From assembly GCA_900544405.1 (NCBI GenBank), contig UQVA01000030.1:1-22507 (forward strand): a stretch of 22,507 nucleotides of DNA, in the 5' to 3' direction. Made by a program: the position numbers and the translations under genes. The notes below the pieces were generated by a model. It searched no databases. It had not been told where the DNA came from and saw nothing but the letters and a program-made list of their open reading frames with translations. Below are positions 8,019-14,983 of the stretch, piece by piece (within the stretch, counting starts at the first letter, position 1; each line of letters opens with the position of its first letter). Source of the stretch: an uncultured Eubacteriales bacterium (lineage in GTDB: Bacteria; Bacillota; Clostridia; Oscillospirales; Oscillospiraceae).

Positions 8019-8086
8019 GAGCCTCCTTATAATTTCGTTCTGGGGTATGTTTACTTCTTCTGATAGTAGCTGTCCAGCCACCAGAG
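7908..8086. repeat. 179-bp perfect direct repeat, copy 2
   Basis: Second copy of the junction repeat, spanning the end of paralogue A, the spacer and the start of paralogue B. Its left part is also inside the 217-bp repeat at 7802-8018. Confidence 0.9.
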
Positions 8087-9151
8087 AAAGCCGGTTCCTA
8101 TTTCTTCTTCGGGACGTCTGCTGCCGTCCGGGTAGTAGACTCTCGGGAATATATCCCAAGTGGGGTAGCCATAGGCTTCCCGGGCCTCGCCTGTGAGGAA
8201 ATCCTCGTAATACCGGAAGATGGAGTATTTGCCCTGATCTCTGTAAAGCAGGCCATCCAATGCGCCCTGATACCGGTGCATCCACTCCCGGTAGGACACT
8301 TTCAGGTCTGCAACTTGAATGTCCGGATTTTGGGTCGCTTCCTGGCAGAATTCATGGGGTGTGGCTTGGTAGAAAAGGCCCGAGGCTTCCCAGTATTCTT
8401 CCATTTGTGCTTCGGTGATCTCATAGTAGATCTCCCAGGCAACGGCTACGTTGGAGACGACATCGAAATCTACGACCACGTCGCCGGTCAGGGGCGGCAG
8501 GTCCTTCACCAGCAGGTCCAGGCGGCCCTCCGGCATATAGAGCCGGTAGATACCGTCGGTATTTTCATCCACACTGGCCATAAAGAACAGGCAATTTTCA
8601 AAGAAATAGGGGTGGGAGATTCGGGAGAAGGCATCTGTGTAGAGGACCTCCGGCTGGGTGTTTTCGGCGTATGGCAGCTTCCAGAGAATACGCAGGTCCT
8701 CAGAGAGGGCAACGCAGTACTCTGCCGTTGCGGGCTTGACTATGGACATTTTCTCATCGCTGAGGGCACGCACAAGATTGTTCTTTGCATCGAGCAGGAC
8801 GACTTGGCCCAACAGTTCCGGGTCCAGCGGATATACTTCCAAGGAGAAATCGTCAACGCGTATGTAAGACAGATCATCGCTCGGTCCATATATCCGAACA
8901 TTGCCAAAGAACAGTCGTCCGTCTTGCTCCTCCACCGGCCGCACGATCTCCTGGGAGAAGAAGGTGTCGTAAGGCACTGCCGGTTCCGTGGGGGCGGTAG
9001 TGGGGACCATCGTCGGCTCGGTGGCGGGCTCCGTGGAGGGGGCGGTGGTAACGGATGGGGCGGGTTCGGTCCCGGCGGTGGTTTCCGCCGGAGCGGCCGC
9101 ACAGCCGGAAAGCAGCAGCATGGCCAGGACCAGGGCAGACAGCTTTTTCAT
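8051..9151 (-). CDS. Lipoprotein paralogue A (first in array)
   Basis: A 366-residue predicted lipoprotein, first in the direction of transcription. It has the shared signal peptide with lipobox cysteine 17, a TEP-rich linker, and a globular domain with the segments LWKLPYAENTQPEVLYTDAF, DGIYRLYMPEGRLDLLVKDL and EITEAQMEEYWE. The C-terminus FLWWLDSYYQKK is conserved in all three copies. Its Shine-Dalgarno region differs slightly from the other two (AAGGAGGTTTCC). A promoter with a perfect TTGACA lies upstream at 9209-9237. No enzyme motif is visible. A surface-exposed binding or adhesive role is only a guess from lipidation, linker and copy number. Confidence 0.85.
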   Translation of the reverse strand: MKKLSALVLAMLLLSGCAAAPAETTAGTEPAPSVTTAPSTEPATEPTMVPTTAPTEPAVPYDTFFSQEIVRPVEEQDGRLFFGNVRIYGPSDDLSYIRVDDFSLEVYPLDPELLGQVVLLDAKNNLVRALSDEKMSIVKPATAEYCVALSEDLRILWKLPYAENTQPEVLYTDAFSRISHPYFFENCLFFMASVDENTDGIYRLYMPEGRLDLLVKDLPPLTGDVVVDFDVVSNVAVAWEIYYEITEAQMEEYWEASGLFYQATPHEFCQEATQNPDIQVADLKVSYREWMHRYQGALDGLLYRDQGKYSIFRYYEDFLTGEAREAYGYPTWDIFPRVYYPDGSRRPEEEIGTGFLWWLDSYYQKK

Positions 9152-9155
9152 AGGG
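8939..9155. repeat. 217-bp perfect direct repeat, copy 2
   Basis: The same 5'-coding block in paralogue A. Identity stops four bases upstream of the start codon, where the promoter-proximal leader of paralogue A begins. Confidence 0.9.
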
Positions 9156-9208
9156 AAACCTCCTTAGAATTCAAATGCATCGATATTTATTCGATCATCT
9201 TCACCTAT

Positions 9209-9237
9209 ACAGTACCGGATTTCAATGACTTTGTCAA
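9209..9237 (-). promoter_or_regulatory. Probable promoter of the lipoprotein array
   Basis: Minus-strand TTGACA (9232-9237) with a 17-bp spacer to TACTGT (9209-9214). The -35 is perfect and the -10 weak, so an activator may be needed, or the true -10 may be the nearby TATAGG. The locally AT-rich stretch 9165-9260 contains no gene. Confidence 0.5.
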
Positions 9238-9276
9238 TAAGATATTGCTATAACTAAAAAATCCTATGTTTTCGAC

Positions 9277-9318
9277 AAAAAACCCGCCCGGATTTGGCAA
9301 TTCTGCCGAATCCGGGCG
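9277..9318 (-). terminator. Terminator of the radical SAM gene
   Basis: A 15-bp stem with one mismatch (9285-9299 with 9304-9318), an ATTC loop and six T residues on the minus strand (A6 at 9277-9282). It starts 16 bases past the stop codon. Confidence 0.9.
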
Positions 9319-9334
9319 GTCGAATTAGGAGGAT

Positions 9335-10435
9335 TTACCGGCGAGCGCCGGCGGCCAGGGACAGCAATGCGTCGGCGTTGGTATCCAGAAAGTTCCGGTA
9401 GCCGCAGAAGCTTTCCTCCGGGGCGCAGCAGACCTCCCGGCGCATCCGGGGACATCCGCCGCCGCAGAAGGCATTCCAGCGGCAATTCTCGCACAGGCCG
9501 GGCATTTCCGTGGGGCGGCGGAGAAATTCGGCCATTTTTTCGCTGCCCAGCAATTCCGGCAGGGTGCTTTGGCATAAATTGCCCAGGGCATAGGCTTCTA
9601 AGCAGTAAAAGTCGCAGGGGTACACGCTGCCGTCGGCCTCCACCACGATCTGGGGGCTGCATTGGCCGCCCATGCCGCAGGTGCCGGAGGTCCCGTAGGC
9701 CAGCCGGTTCAGCACATCGTCAAAGAGCTTCACGCTGCGATACCGGCCCGCCCGGTAGTCCGCCAGCCATAAGGGAAAAAGCCTATTGTAGAAGGCGGCG
9801 AACCGTCTGGGGGTCAGGGTATAGAGACTTTCACCCTCCAGGGGGGCCAGGCAGGGGGTGAACTGCACATATTCGATACCCAACTCGGCCAGCCGTTTCC
9901 AGACCTGCCGGGGGTGCCTGGCTACGGGGTTCGTGAGGGTGCAGAGCACATTAAAAGAGACCCCGGCCTTTTGCAGATTGGCAATGGCCGCCTCCACCTG
10001 GCGGGCGGTGCCTTTGCCTGCAATATCGACTCTGGCTGCGTCATGGTATTCCGGCAGAAGGTCATAGGAAATGCCCACAAGAAAGTTGTGCTTTTTCAGA
10101 AAAGCGCACCATTCTTCATCCAGATGCAGCCCGTTGGTTTGGAGCGTGTACTGCAAGCGGATGTTTTTGGGCCACTGACCGGTCAGGTCTATGACCGTCC
10201 GGAAGAAGTCCAGCCCCGCCAGGGTGGGTTCGCCCCCCTGAAAGGCCAGGGTGACGGTGTCTCCCGGCTGGGCGCTTTTCCGGACGCTCTCCAGACAGTC
10301 CCGGAGGGTCTCCGGGCGCATTTTGCCGAAGGAAGCCGTTTCCCGCTGAGCGGCCTCGTCCCAGTAAAAGCAATACCGGCAACGCAGGTCGCACCCGGCG
10401 GAGGCGGGCTTTATCATGACGCAGAATTGACTCAT
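9335..10435 (-). CDS. Radical SAM/SPASM protein, anaerobic sulfatase-maturase type
   Basis: A 366-residue iron-sulfur enzyme. The radical SAM cluster motif CxxxCxxC is at C15, C19 and C22 (GCDLRCRYCFYWDE). The SAM-binding GGEP is at 67-70. The C-terminal SPASM region has cysteines at 253, 259, 274, 315, 318, 324, 328 and beyond, for two auxiliary clusters. The motif VEADGSVYPCDFY matches anSME enzymes and includes Asp275, the position of the proposed general base. Such enzymes oxidise a Cys or Ser of sulfatases to formylglycine. Relatives modify other peptides. The start at MSQFCVMIKPASAG matches family N-termini. It begins one base after the stop of a small upstream ORF and has no strong ribosome site of its own. 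No sulfatase gene is in the window. Confidence 0.88.
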   Translation of the reverse strand: MSQFCVMIKPASAGCDLRCRYCFYWDEAAQRETASFGKMRPETLRDCLESVRKSAQPGDTVTLAFQGGEPTLAGLDFFRTVIDLTGQWPKNIRLQYTLQTNGLHLDEEWCAFLKKHNFLVGISYDLLPEYHDAARVDIAGKGTARQVEAAIANLQKAGVSFNVLCTLTNPVARHPRQVWKRLAELGIEYVQFTPCLAPLEGESLYTLTPRRFAAFYNRLFPLWLADYRAGRYRSVKLFDDVLNRLAYGTSGTCGMGGQCSPQIVVEADGSVYPCDFYCLEAYALGNLCQSTLPELLGSEKMAEFLRRPTEMPGLCENCRWNAFCGGGCPRMRREVCCAPEESFCGYRNFLDTNADALLSLAAGARR

Positions 10436-10436
10436 T

Positions 10437-10667
10437 TTAACACTTCGCTTTCTCTCCCGGCATCGTATCTTCGTTGATCTGAATGGCATGGTTGAAATGT
10501 TTCTGATCGTACTTGAGAATCAGGCCCTTTGAATCCGGGCTGCCCCACAGATAACCAAACTCGTTGGAGGCGGTCACCGGATCGTAGAACGCGCTGATGG
10601 GGGCGTTGTGACGGACAATCCTCTTTGACGTCCAAACCGGTTCCCGGTATGAAGAACGCTCCTGCAC
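10437..10667 (-). CDS. Small ORF coupled to the radical SAM gene
   Basis: A 76-codon frame with a GTG start and a TAA stop one base before the radical SAM ATG. From about residue 22 the translation looks like real protein (NAPISAFYDPVTASNEFGYL, then WGSPDSKGLILKYDQKHF) and uses codons like its neighbours. It ends in GEKAKC, with the only cysteine at the last position. No Shine-Dalgarno site precedes the GTG, and the promoter at 10685-10713 would give a leader of about 10 bases. The true start is therefore uncertain. It could be a small partner or substrate peptide of the SPASM enzyme, or the C-terminal remnant of a deleted larger gene. I do not recognise a family, and it has no CxPxR sulfatase motif. 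Confidence 0.45.
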   Translation of the reverse strand: MQERSSYREPVWTSKRIVRHNAPISAFYDPVTASNEFGYLWGSPDSKGLILKYDQKHFNHAIQINEDTMPGEKAKC

Positions 10668-10684
10668 TGTGATTTCTTGGGTGA

Positions 10685-10713
10685 ATTATAGCATAAGCCG
10701 GTGATAAAGTCAA
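10685..10713 (-). promoter_or_regulatory. Strong promoter of the small ORF/radical SAM unit
   Basis: Minus-strand TTGACT (10708-10713), a 17-bp spacer and a perfect TATAAT (10685-10690) preceded by TGC (extended -10). The predicted transcription start is near 10677. Confidence 0.85.
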
Positions 10714-10723
10714 AATCCCCCCC

Positions 10724-10758
10724 AAAAGTTCCGGGAGGGGAATGTTCTTCTCCCGGAA
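10724..10758 (-). terminator. Hairpin upstream of the radical SAM promoter
   Basis: A 9-bp stem (TTCCGGGAG at 10729-10737 with 10750-10758) is followed on the minus strand by TTTT. It could end transcripts coming from the tRNA side or from the coding remnant, which insulates the promoter just downstream. Confidence 0.5.
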
Positions 10759-10759
10759 T

Positions 10760-10916
10760 ACCGGGTTGCGGGAGTTCCCTTTTCGGCAGTTTATCGGCAC
10801 GGGCCTTGGCGTCCTCGCAGAGGCTGTCCAGAACCGGGTTGGGATCGAAGTCCTCCCACAGGGGGGCGGCCGACCTTGATGTACGGGTCGTCGTCCTGGT
10901 GGTCAGTGTCGGCCAC
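10760..10916 (-). pseudogene. Frameshifted coding remnant of unknown family
   Basis: On the minus strand a GTG at 10916 opens a frame reading ADTDHQDDDPYIKVGRP. The frame is lost at a run of six C (G6 at 10861-10866). Removing one base restores LWEDFDPNPVLDSLCEDAKA followed by RADKLPKRELPQ, with natural codon use across the junction. The coding signal fades by the hairpin at 10729-10758. No ribosome-binding site is seen before the GTG. It is either a decayed gene or a gene with a homopolymer error in the assembly. The family is not recognised. It sits directly downstream of tRNA-Arg, a common integration position. Confidence 0.5.
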
Positions 10917-10979
10917 CGGAGAGAAATTTACGAAAACTGACGTTTTCCCTGTGTGCAGGGCATAAAAAGCCCAAAAGTC

Positions 10980-11018
10980 AAAAAAGAAACGCTGCATCTT
11001 TTCAGATGCAGCGTTTTT
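10980..11018. terminator. Terminator downstream of tRNA-Arg
   Basis: A perfect 11-bp stem (10988-10998 with 11005-11015). On the minus strand it is followed by a T-rich run (TTTCTTTTTT), and on the plus strand by T5. It starts a few bases after the encoded CCA end of the tRNA. Confidence 0.85.
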
Positions 11019-11022
11019 GCTG

Positions 11023-11098
11023 TGGTACACCGGAAGGGACTCGAACCCCCAACCCTCGGAACCGGAATCCGATGCTCTATCCATTGAGCCACCGGTGC
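11023..11098 (-). tRNA. tRNA-Arg (anticodon CCG)
   Basis: A full cloverleaf is readable on the minus strand. The acceptor arm pairs GCACCGG with CCGGTGT, and the D arm is GCTC/GAGC. The anticodon stem is TCGGA/TCCGA with loop TTCCGGT, which gives anticodon CCG for the CGG codon. The T arm contains GGTTCGAGTCC. The discriminator is A and the CCA end is encoded (11023-11025). It is driven by its own promoter at 11118-11146. Confidence 0.95.
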
Positions 11099-11117
11099 AT
11101 TTCCTAACAGCCTTAGT

Positions 11118-11146
11118 ATTATAGCACCGGTTTTCCGATTTGTAAA
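11118..11146 (-). promoter_or_regulatory. Promoter of tRNA-Arg
   Basis: Minus-strand TTTACA (11141-11146), a 17-bp spacer ending in TGC, and a perfect TATAAT (11118-11123), about 20 bases before the tRNA 5' end. Confidence 0.85.
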
Positions 11147-11178
11147 GGGGGAATTTCAAAAATTTCCGAAGAAAGACG

Positions 11179-12387
11179 TTACTCCACGTTGGTCAGCAAG
11201 GAAATGAGCATCTCCACGCACTTTTCCATGTCCTCCACGGGGATATACTCAAAGCGGCCATGGTAATTGTCGCCGCCGGTGCAGAGATTGGGGCAGGGGA
11301 GACCTTCGTAGGAGAGCCGGGCCCCATCGGTGCCGCCGCGGACCGGGGAGGTCTTGGCATCCATGCCCACGGCCCTAATGGCCTTCATGGCCCGCTCGAC
11401 GATGTAGAAGCAGGGCTCGATCTTCTCCCGCATATTATAGTAGCTGTCCTTCACGGCCAGGGTGACGGTACCTTCTCCGTACTTCCGGTTCAGGAAGTCG
11501 GCGGCAGCGGCCATGATCTCTTTTTTCTCCGTGAATTTGGCCATATCGTGGTCCCGGATGATGTAGCGCAGCCGGGCGTGCTCCACGCTGCCTTCCATGT
11601 CCGTCAGGTGAAGGAAGCCCTCGTAGCCCTCGGTATATTCGGGCTTCTGGGCGGCGGGCAGCAGGGACTGGAACTCCATGGCGATATACTGGGCGTTGAC
11701 CATCTTGCCCTTGGCGGAGCCGGGGTGGATGTTCAGACCCTTGAAGTCCACGGTGGCACCGGCGGCGTTGAAGGTCTCGTACTCCATTTCTCCGATAAGG
11801 CCGCCGTCACAGGTGTAGGCATAGTCGGCTCCGAAGCCGGGAATGTCAAATCTGTCTGCGCCCCGGCCGATTTCCTCGTCGGGGGTGAAGGCGATTTTCA
11901 GGGTGGCGTGCTTGATACGGGCGGTTTTCAGATACTCTGCGGCGGCCAGAATTTCGGCCACACCGGCCTTGTCGTCAGCGCCCAGCAGGGTGGTGCCGTC
12001 GGTGACGATCAGGTGCTTGCCGTGGTGCAGGGCCAGGGCTGGGTACTCGCTCTCCCGGAGATAAATGCCCTGTTCCTCGTTCAGGCAGATGTCGCTGCCG
12101 TCGAAGGGGACGATCTTCGCTTTGATGTTGGCGCCGCTGGCGTCCGGGGCCGTGTCCATGTGGGCGATCAGGCCGATGGCGGGCAGGGCCGTGTCTCCGG
12201 GAATGGAGCCGTACACATAGCCGTTTTCGTCGATGCGGGCATCTTCAATGCCCATTTCCAGCATTTCCTTCACCAGCTGCTCCCCCAGCAGACGCTGCTT
12301 GGGGGTGGAGGGGCAGGTTTCGGAAAATTCATCGGAGGTCGTCTCGTAGCTTACATAGCGCAGGAAGCGCTCCACAACAGATTCCAT
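11179..12387 (-). CDS. pepT: Peptidase T (tripeptide aminopeptidase)
   Basis: A cytoplasmic zinc metallopeptidase of the M20 family that removes the N-terminal residue of tripeptides. The 402-residue length fits. The metal-ligand motifs are visible: AHMDTAPDASG (His76, Asp78), TTLLGADDKAG (bridging aspartate near 138), PDEEIGRGADRFDI (Glu171/172), the DGG segment after YTC (Asp194), and the dimerisation-domain segment GLNIHPGSAKGKMVNAQYIA. The C-terminal histidine ligand is in GGDNYHGRFEYIP. The start MESVVERFLRYVSYET matches the family, and AAGGAGC lies seven bases upstream. It follows ackA on the same strand, with a terminator-like hairpin between them. Confidence 0.95.
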   Translation of the reverse strand: MESVVERFLRYVSYETTSDEFSETCPSTPKQRLLGEQLVKEMLEMGIEDARIDENGYVYGSIPGDTALPAIGLIAHMDTAPDASGANIKAKIVPFDGSDICLNEEQGIYLRESEYPALALHHGKHLIVTDGTTLLGADDKAGVAEILAAAEYLKTARIKHATLKIAFTPDEEIGRGADRFDIPGFGADYAYTCDGGLIGEMEYETFNAAGATVDFKGLNIHPGSAKGKMVNAQYIAMEFQSLLPAAQKPEYTEGYEGFLHLTDMEGSVEHARLRYIIRDHDMAKFTEKKEIMAAAADFLNRKYGEGTVTLAVKDSYYNMREKIEPCFYIVERAMKAIRAVGMDAKTSPVRGGTDGARLSYEGLPCPNLCTGGDNYHGRFEYIPVEDMEKCVEMLISLLTNVE

Positions 12388-12418
12388 TGATTTTGCTCCT
12401 TTTGTCGGGATTTGGAAA

Positions 12419-12442
12419 GAGCCGCCGCAAAGGCGGCGGCTC
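12419..12442 (-). terminator. GC-rich hairpin between ackA and pepT
   Basis: A perfect 10-bp stem (GAGCCGCCGC at 12419-12428 with 12433-12442) with a 4-base loop, 15 bases after the ackA stop. The minus-strand tail is only TTTCC, so termination may be partial and let some transcripts reach pepT. Confidence 0.6.
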
Positions 12443-12456
12443 AAAAATTTGCTATC

Positions 12457-13650
12457 TTACTTCTTGGCGGCGTTGACCAGCTCGGCGGTATCCTGAGCGA
12501 TCATCAGCTCTTCGTTGGTGGGCACCACCCAGACCTGGACCTTGGAGTCGGGGGCGGAGATGACCATTTCCTTGCCCCGGCACTTGTTCAGCTCCGGGTC
12601 CAGCTTCACGCCCATGAAGCCCAGGTAGTCGCAGACCATGGCCCGGACCAGACCGTCGTTCTCGCCCACACCGGCGGTGAAGGTCAGCACGTCGATGCCG
12701 TTCAGAGCGGCAGTGTAAGCGCCCACATACTTGGCTACTTCGTAAGCGAACTTCTCCAGAGCCAGCTTGCAGTCCTCGTTGCCCTTGTCGGCGCCGTCGC
12801 CCAGGTCACGGAAGTCGGAGGACACGCCGGACATGGCCAGCATACCGGACTTCTTGTTCAGCATGGTCAGACAGTCATCCACGCTCATGCCGTACTTATT
12901 GCAGATGAACTGCACCACGCAGGGATCGATGTCGCCGGAGCGGGTACCCATAGGCACACCGGCCAGAGGGCTCAGGCCCATGGAGGTGTCCATGCACTTG
13001 CCGTCCTTGATGGCGGACAGGGAGGAACCGTTGCCCAGATGGCAGTTCACCATCTTGAAGTTCTTTTTGCCCACCAGCTCTGCGGTCCGCTTGGCCACAT
13101 ACTTGTGGGAAGTGCCGTGGAAGCCGTAGCGGCGGATGTCGTCATTCTCGTAGTATTCCTTGGGAATGGCGTAGCGGTAAGCCTTGGGGGGCATGGTCAT
13201 GTGGAAGGCGGTGTCGAACACGGCCACCTGGGGGGTGTTGGGCATGACCGCCTGGCAGGCCCGAATACCCATCAGGTTGGCAGGATTGTGGAGGGGGCCC
13301 AGGGGGATGCAGTCCTCGATGGCCTTGATGCAGGCATCGTCGATGATGCAGGAGTCGGAGAATTTCATGCCGCCGTGCAGGACCCGATGGCCCACGGCGT
13401 CAATTTCGTCCACGGACTTGATGACGCCGTCCACGGGATCAACCAGAATGTCCAGAACGGCCGCAATGGCCTCGGAATGGGTGGGCATGGGGATGTCCTT
13501 GACGACCTTCTTGTCACCGACCTTGTGGGTCAGGCGGCCGTCGATGTAAATACGCTCACACAGGCCCTTGGCGGACACGGCCCCGGTCTCCGGGTCCATG
13601 AGCTGATACTTCAGGGAAGAACTGCCGGCGTTGATGATCAGAACGTTCAT
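12457..13650 (-). CDS. ackA: Acetate kinase
   Basis: Catalyses acetyl phosphate + ADP to acetate + ATP, the ATP-yielding last step of acetate fermentation. The 397-residue length is typical. The ASKHA-type N-terminal phosphate loop reads LIINAGSSSLKYQL. Further signatures are VFDTAFHMTMPPKAYRYAIP, RRYGFHGTSHKYV, HLGNGSSLSAIKDGK (phosphate-binding), STDMSMG-like DTSMGLSPLAGVPMGTRSGD, and TAGVGENDGLVR near the C-terminus. The start follows GAAGGAGC. The promoter at 13724-13752 is strong. The usual partner phosphotransacetylase (pta) is not adjacent. It is divergent from tmcAL. Confidence 0.98.
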   Translation of the reverse strand: MNVLIINAGSSSLKYQLMDPETGAVSAKGLCERIYIDGRLTHKVGDKKVVKDIPMPTHSEAIAAVLDILVDPVDGVIKSVDEIDAVGHRVLHGGMKFSDSCIIDDACIKAIEDCIPLGPLHNPANLMGIRACQAVMPNTPQVAVFDTAFHMTMPPKAYRYAIPKEYYENDDIRRYGFHGTSHKYVAKRTAELVGKKNFKMVNCHLGNGSSLSAIKDGKCMDTSMGLSPLAGVPMGTRSGDIDPCVVQFICNKYGMSVDDCLTMLNKKSGMLAMSGVSSDFRDLGDGADKGNEDCKLALEKFAYEVAKYVGAYTAALNGIDVLTFTAGVGENDGLVRAMVCDYLGFMGVKLDPELNKCRGKEMVISAPDSKVQVWVVPTNEELMIAQDTAELVNAAKK

Positions 13651-13723
13651 TTTGGAATTGCTCCTTCTAAAATTTTAGTTTTCATTTTTTGCCGTTTGTG
13701 GTAAGATAGCCATAGCTACTGTT

Positions 13724-13752
13724 ATTTTAACCCATTGCGACGGATTTCTCAA
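13724..13752 (-). promoter_or_regulatory. Sigma-A promoter of ackA
   Basis: Minus-strand TTGAGA (13747-13752), a 17-bp spacer and TAAAAT (13724-13729), about 70 bases upstream of the ackA ATG. Confidence 0.75.
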
Positions 13753-13790
13753 CCCCTGCGGCGAAATTTTTTCAAAAAGGCGGGATATTT

Positions 13791-14951
13791 ATGGCCGTTA
13801 CCGGCATCCTCTGCGAATACAACCCCTTTCACAAGGGTCACGCCAAGCAAATCCGGTACTTGAAGGACCGGGGGGACACGGTGGTGTGTCTGATGAGCGG
13901 AGATTATGTCCAGCGGGGCGAACCGGCGCTGCTGGACAAGTCCCTGCGGGCCAAAGCGGCTTTGGAGGCCGGGGCGGACCTGGTGCTGGAGCTGCCGGTG
14001 CAGGTGTCCCTGTCCTCGGCGGAGGGCTTCGCCGCCGGGGGGGTGGGCATTCTCTCCATACTGTGCGATACGCTGTGCTTTGGGGCGGAGCATCCAAAAG
14101 CCACGGACTTTTTCGCCACGGCGGAGGCCCTGCTGTCCAACCGGTTCTCGTTTTTCCTCCGGGAGGAATTGGCGGCGGGGGTGTCCTTTCCAAGAGCCAG
14201 GCAGGCGGCCCTGGAGCGGATGGGCATGGAGTCCGGGCTGCTGGTTTCCCCAAATGACATTCTGGGCGTGGAGTACGCCAAGGCCATTCTGGCCGGGGGA
14301 AAGCGGATGAAGCTGGAGCCCATTTTCCGGGGCGGGGATTATCACGCCGATGTTGCGGACCGGTCGGACCCTTCGGCCACGTCCCTGCGGAAATTATTCC
14401 GGGAGGGGGGCGACTGGACCCCCTATGTGCCGAATCCGGAGATTTTTCGTGGTGCAGCCCTGCATACGTTGGAGGCCGGGGAGCGGGCGGTGTTGGCAAA
14501 GTTAAGGAGCATGGATGAGGCGGAATTTGAAGCCCTGCCCTATGGCTCGGAAGGGCTGTGGCGGAAGTTCCGGACCGCCTGTGAGCAGGAGCGGACCATC
14601 GAGGACATTCTGGAAGCCACAAAATCCAAACGCTACACCCGGACCCGGTTGAACCGGATGCTGCTGTGCGCCTTTTTGGGGTTGACGGACCGGGACATGA
14701 AGCAGGCGGCCCCATACGTTCGGCTACTGGGCCTCAGCGAGGAGGGGGGGCGGCTGCTGCGGGCGCGGAAAAACAGCTTCATCGTCAACGCCGGGGAGCG
14801 GAAGCGCTGCCCCTACGAAGAACGGGAGCGAAAGTTTTCCGCTCTCTACGGCCTCTTTGCCTTGGATGCCACGGAGGGGCCGGTCCGCCGGGGGCAGGTG
14901 GTCTTTCCCAGCGGTTTTCCCTCTGTACAGGGACAAAAAGATGTGCTATAA
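13791..14951 (+). CDS. tmcAL: tRNA(Met) cytidine acetate ligase
   Basis: A cytoplasmic enzyme of 386 residues that makes N4-acetylcytidine at the wobble base of elongator tRNA-Met, using acetate and ATP through an acetyl-adenylate. The nucleotidyltransferase motif is at the N-terminus (GILCEYNPFHKGHAKQIRYL, His14 and His17). It is followed by MSGDYVQRGEPALLDK and the family segments LVLELPVQVSLSSAEGFA and LLVSPNDILGVEYAKAI. The C-terminal half is helical with the TRLNRMLLCAFLG segment. The ribosome site (AAGGCGGGA) is moderate. The stop codon overlaps the promoter of the next operon. It is divergent from ackA, whose product is acetate, but co-regulation is not shown. Confidence 0.93.
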   Translation: MAVTGILCEYNPFHKGHAKQIRYLKDRGDTVVCLMSGDYVQRGEPALLDKSLRAKAALEAGADLVLELPVQVSLSSAEGFAAGGVGILSILCDTLCFGAEHPKATDFFATAEALLSNRFSFFLREELAAGVSFPRARQAALERMGMESGLLVSPNDILGVEYAKAILAGGKRMKLEPIFRGGDYHADVADRSDPSATSLRKLFREGGDWTPYVPNPEIFRGAALHTLEAGERAVLAKLRSMDEAEFEALPYGSEGLWRKFRTACEQERTIEDILEATKSKRYTRTRLNRMLLCAFLGLTDRDMKQAAPYVRLLGLSEEGGRLLRARKNSFIVNAGERKRCPYEERERKFSALYGLFALDATEGPVRRGQVVFPSGFPSVQGQKDVL

Positions 14952-14952
14952 T
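14924..14952 (+). promoter_or_regulatory. Promoter of the SCP2/aminotransferase/FakA-C operon
   Basis: TGTACA (14924-14929), a 17-bp spacer ending in TGC, and a perfect TATAAT (14947-14952). The -10 overlaps the tmcAL stop codon (14949-14951). The transcript would start near 14959. Confidence 0.75.
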
Positions 14953-14983
14953 GACACAATCCTTTAAGAAGGGAGCAATTCCG

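Noticed and set aside
5771..9155. CRISPR or transposon origin of the direct repeats
   Set aside because: The repeats are 179-217 bp coding duplications, with no short spacers, terminal inverted repeats or transposase.
5939..9253. Long plus-strand frames opposite the lipoprotein genes
   Set aside because: They are repeated shadows of the three paralogues and carry the same repeats without ribosome sites.
10791..11159. Minus-strand frame running through tRNA-Arg
   Set aside because: Its first half is a translation of the tRNA and its promoter. Only the part after about 10916 looks coding and is listed as a remnant.
12412..13704. 430-codon plus-strand open frame opposite ackA
   Set aside because: It mirrors the ackA codons, has no ribosome site, and the translation resembles no protein.
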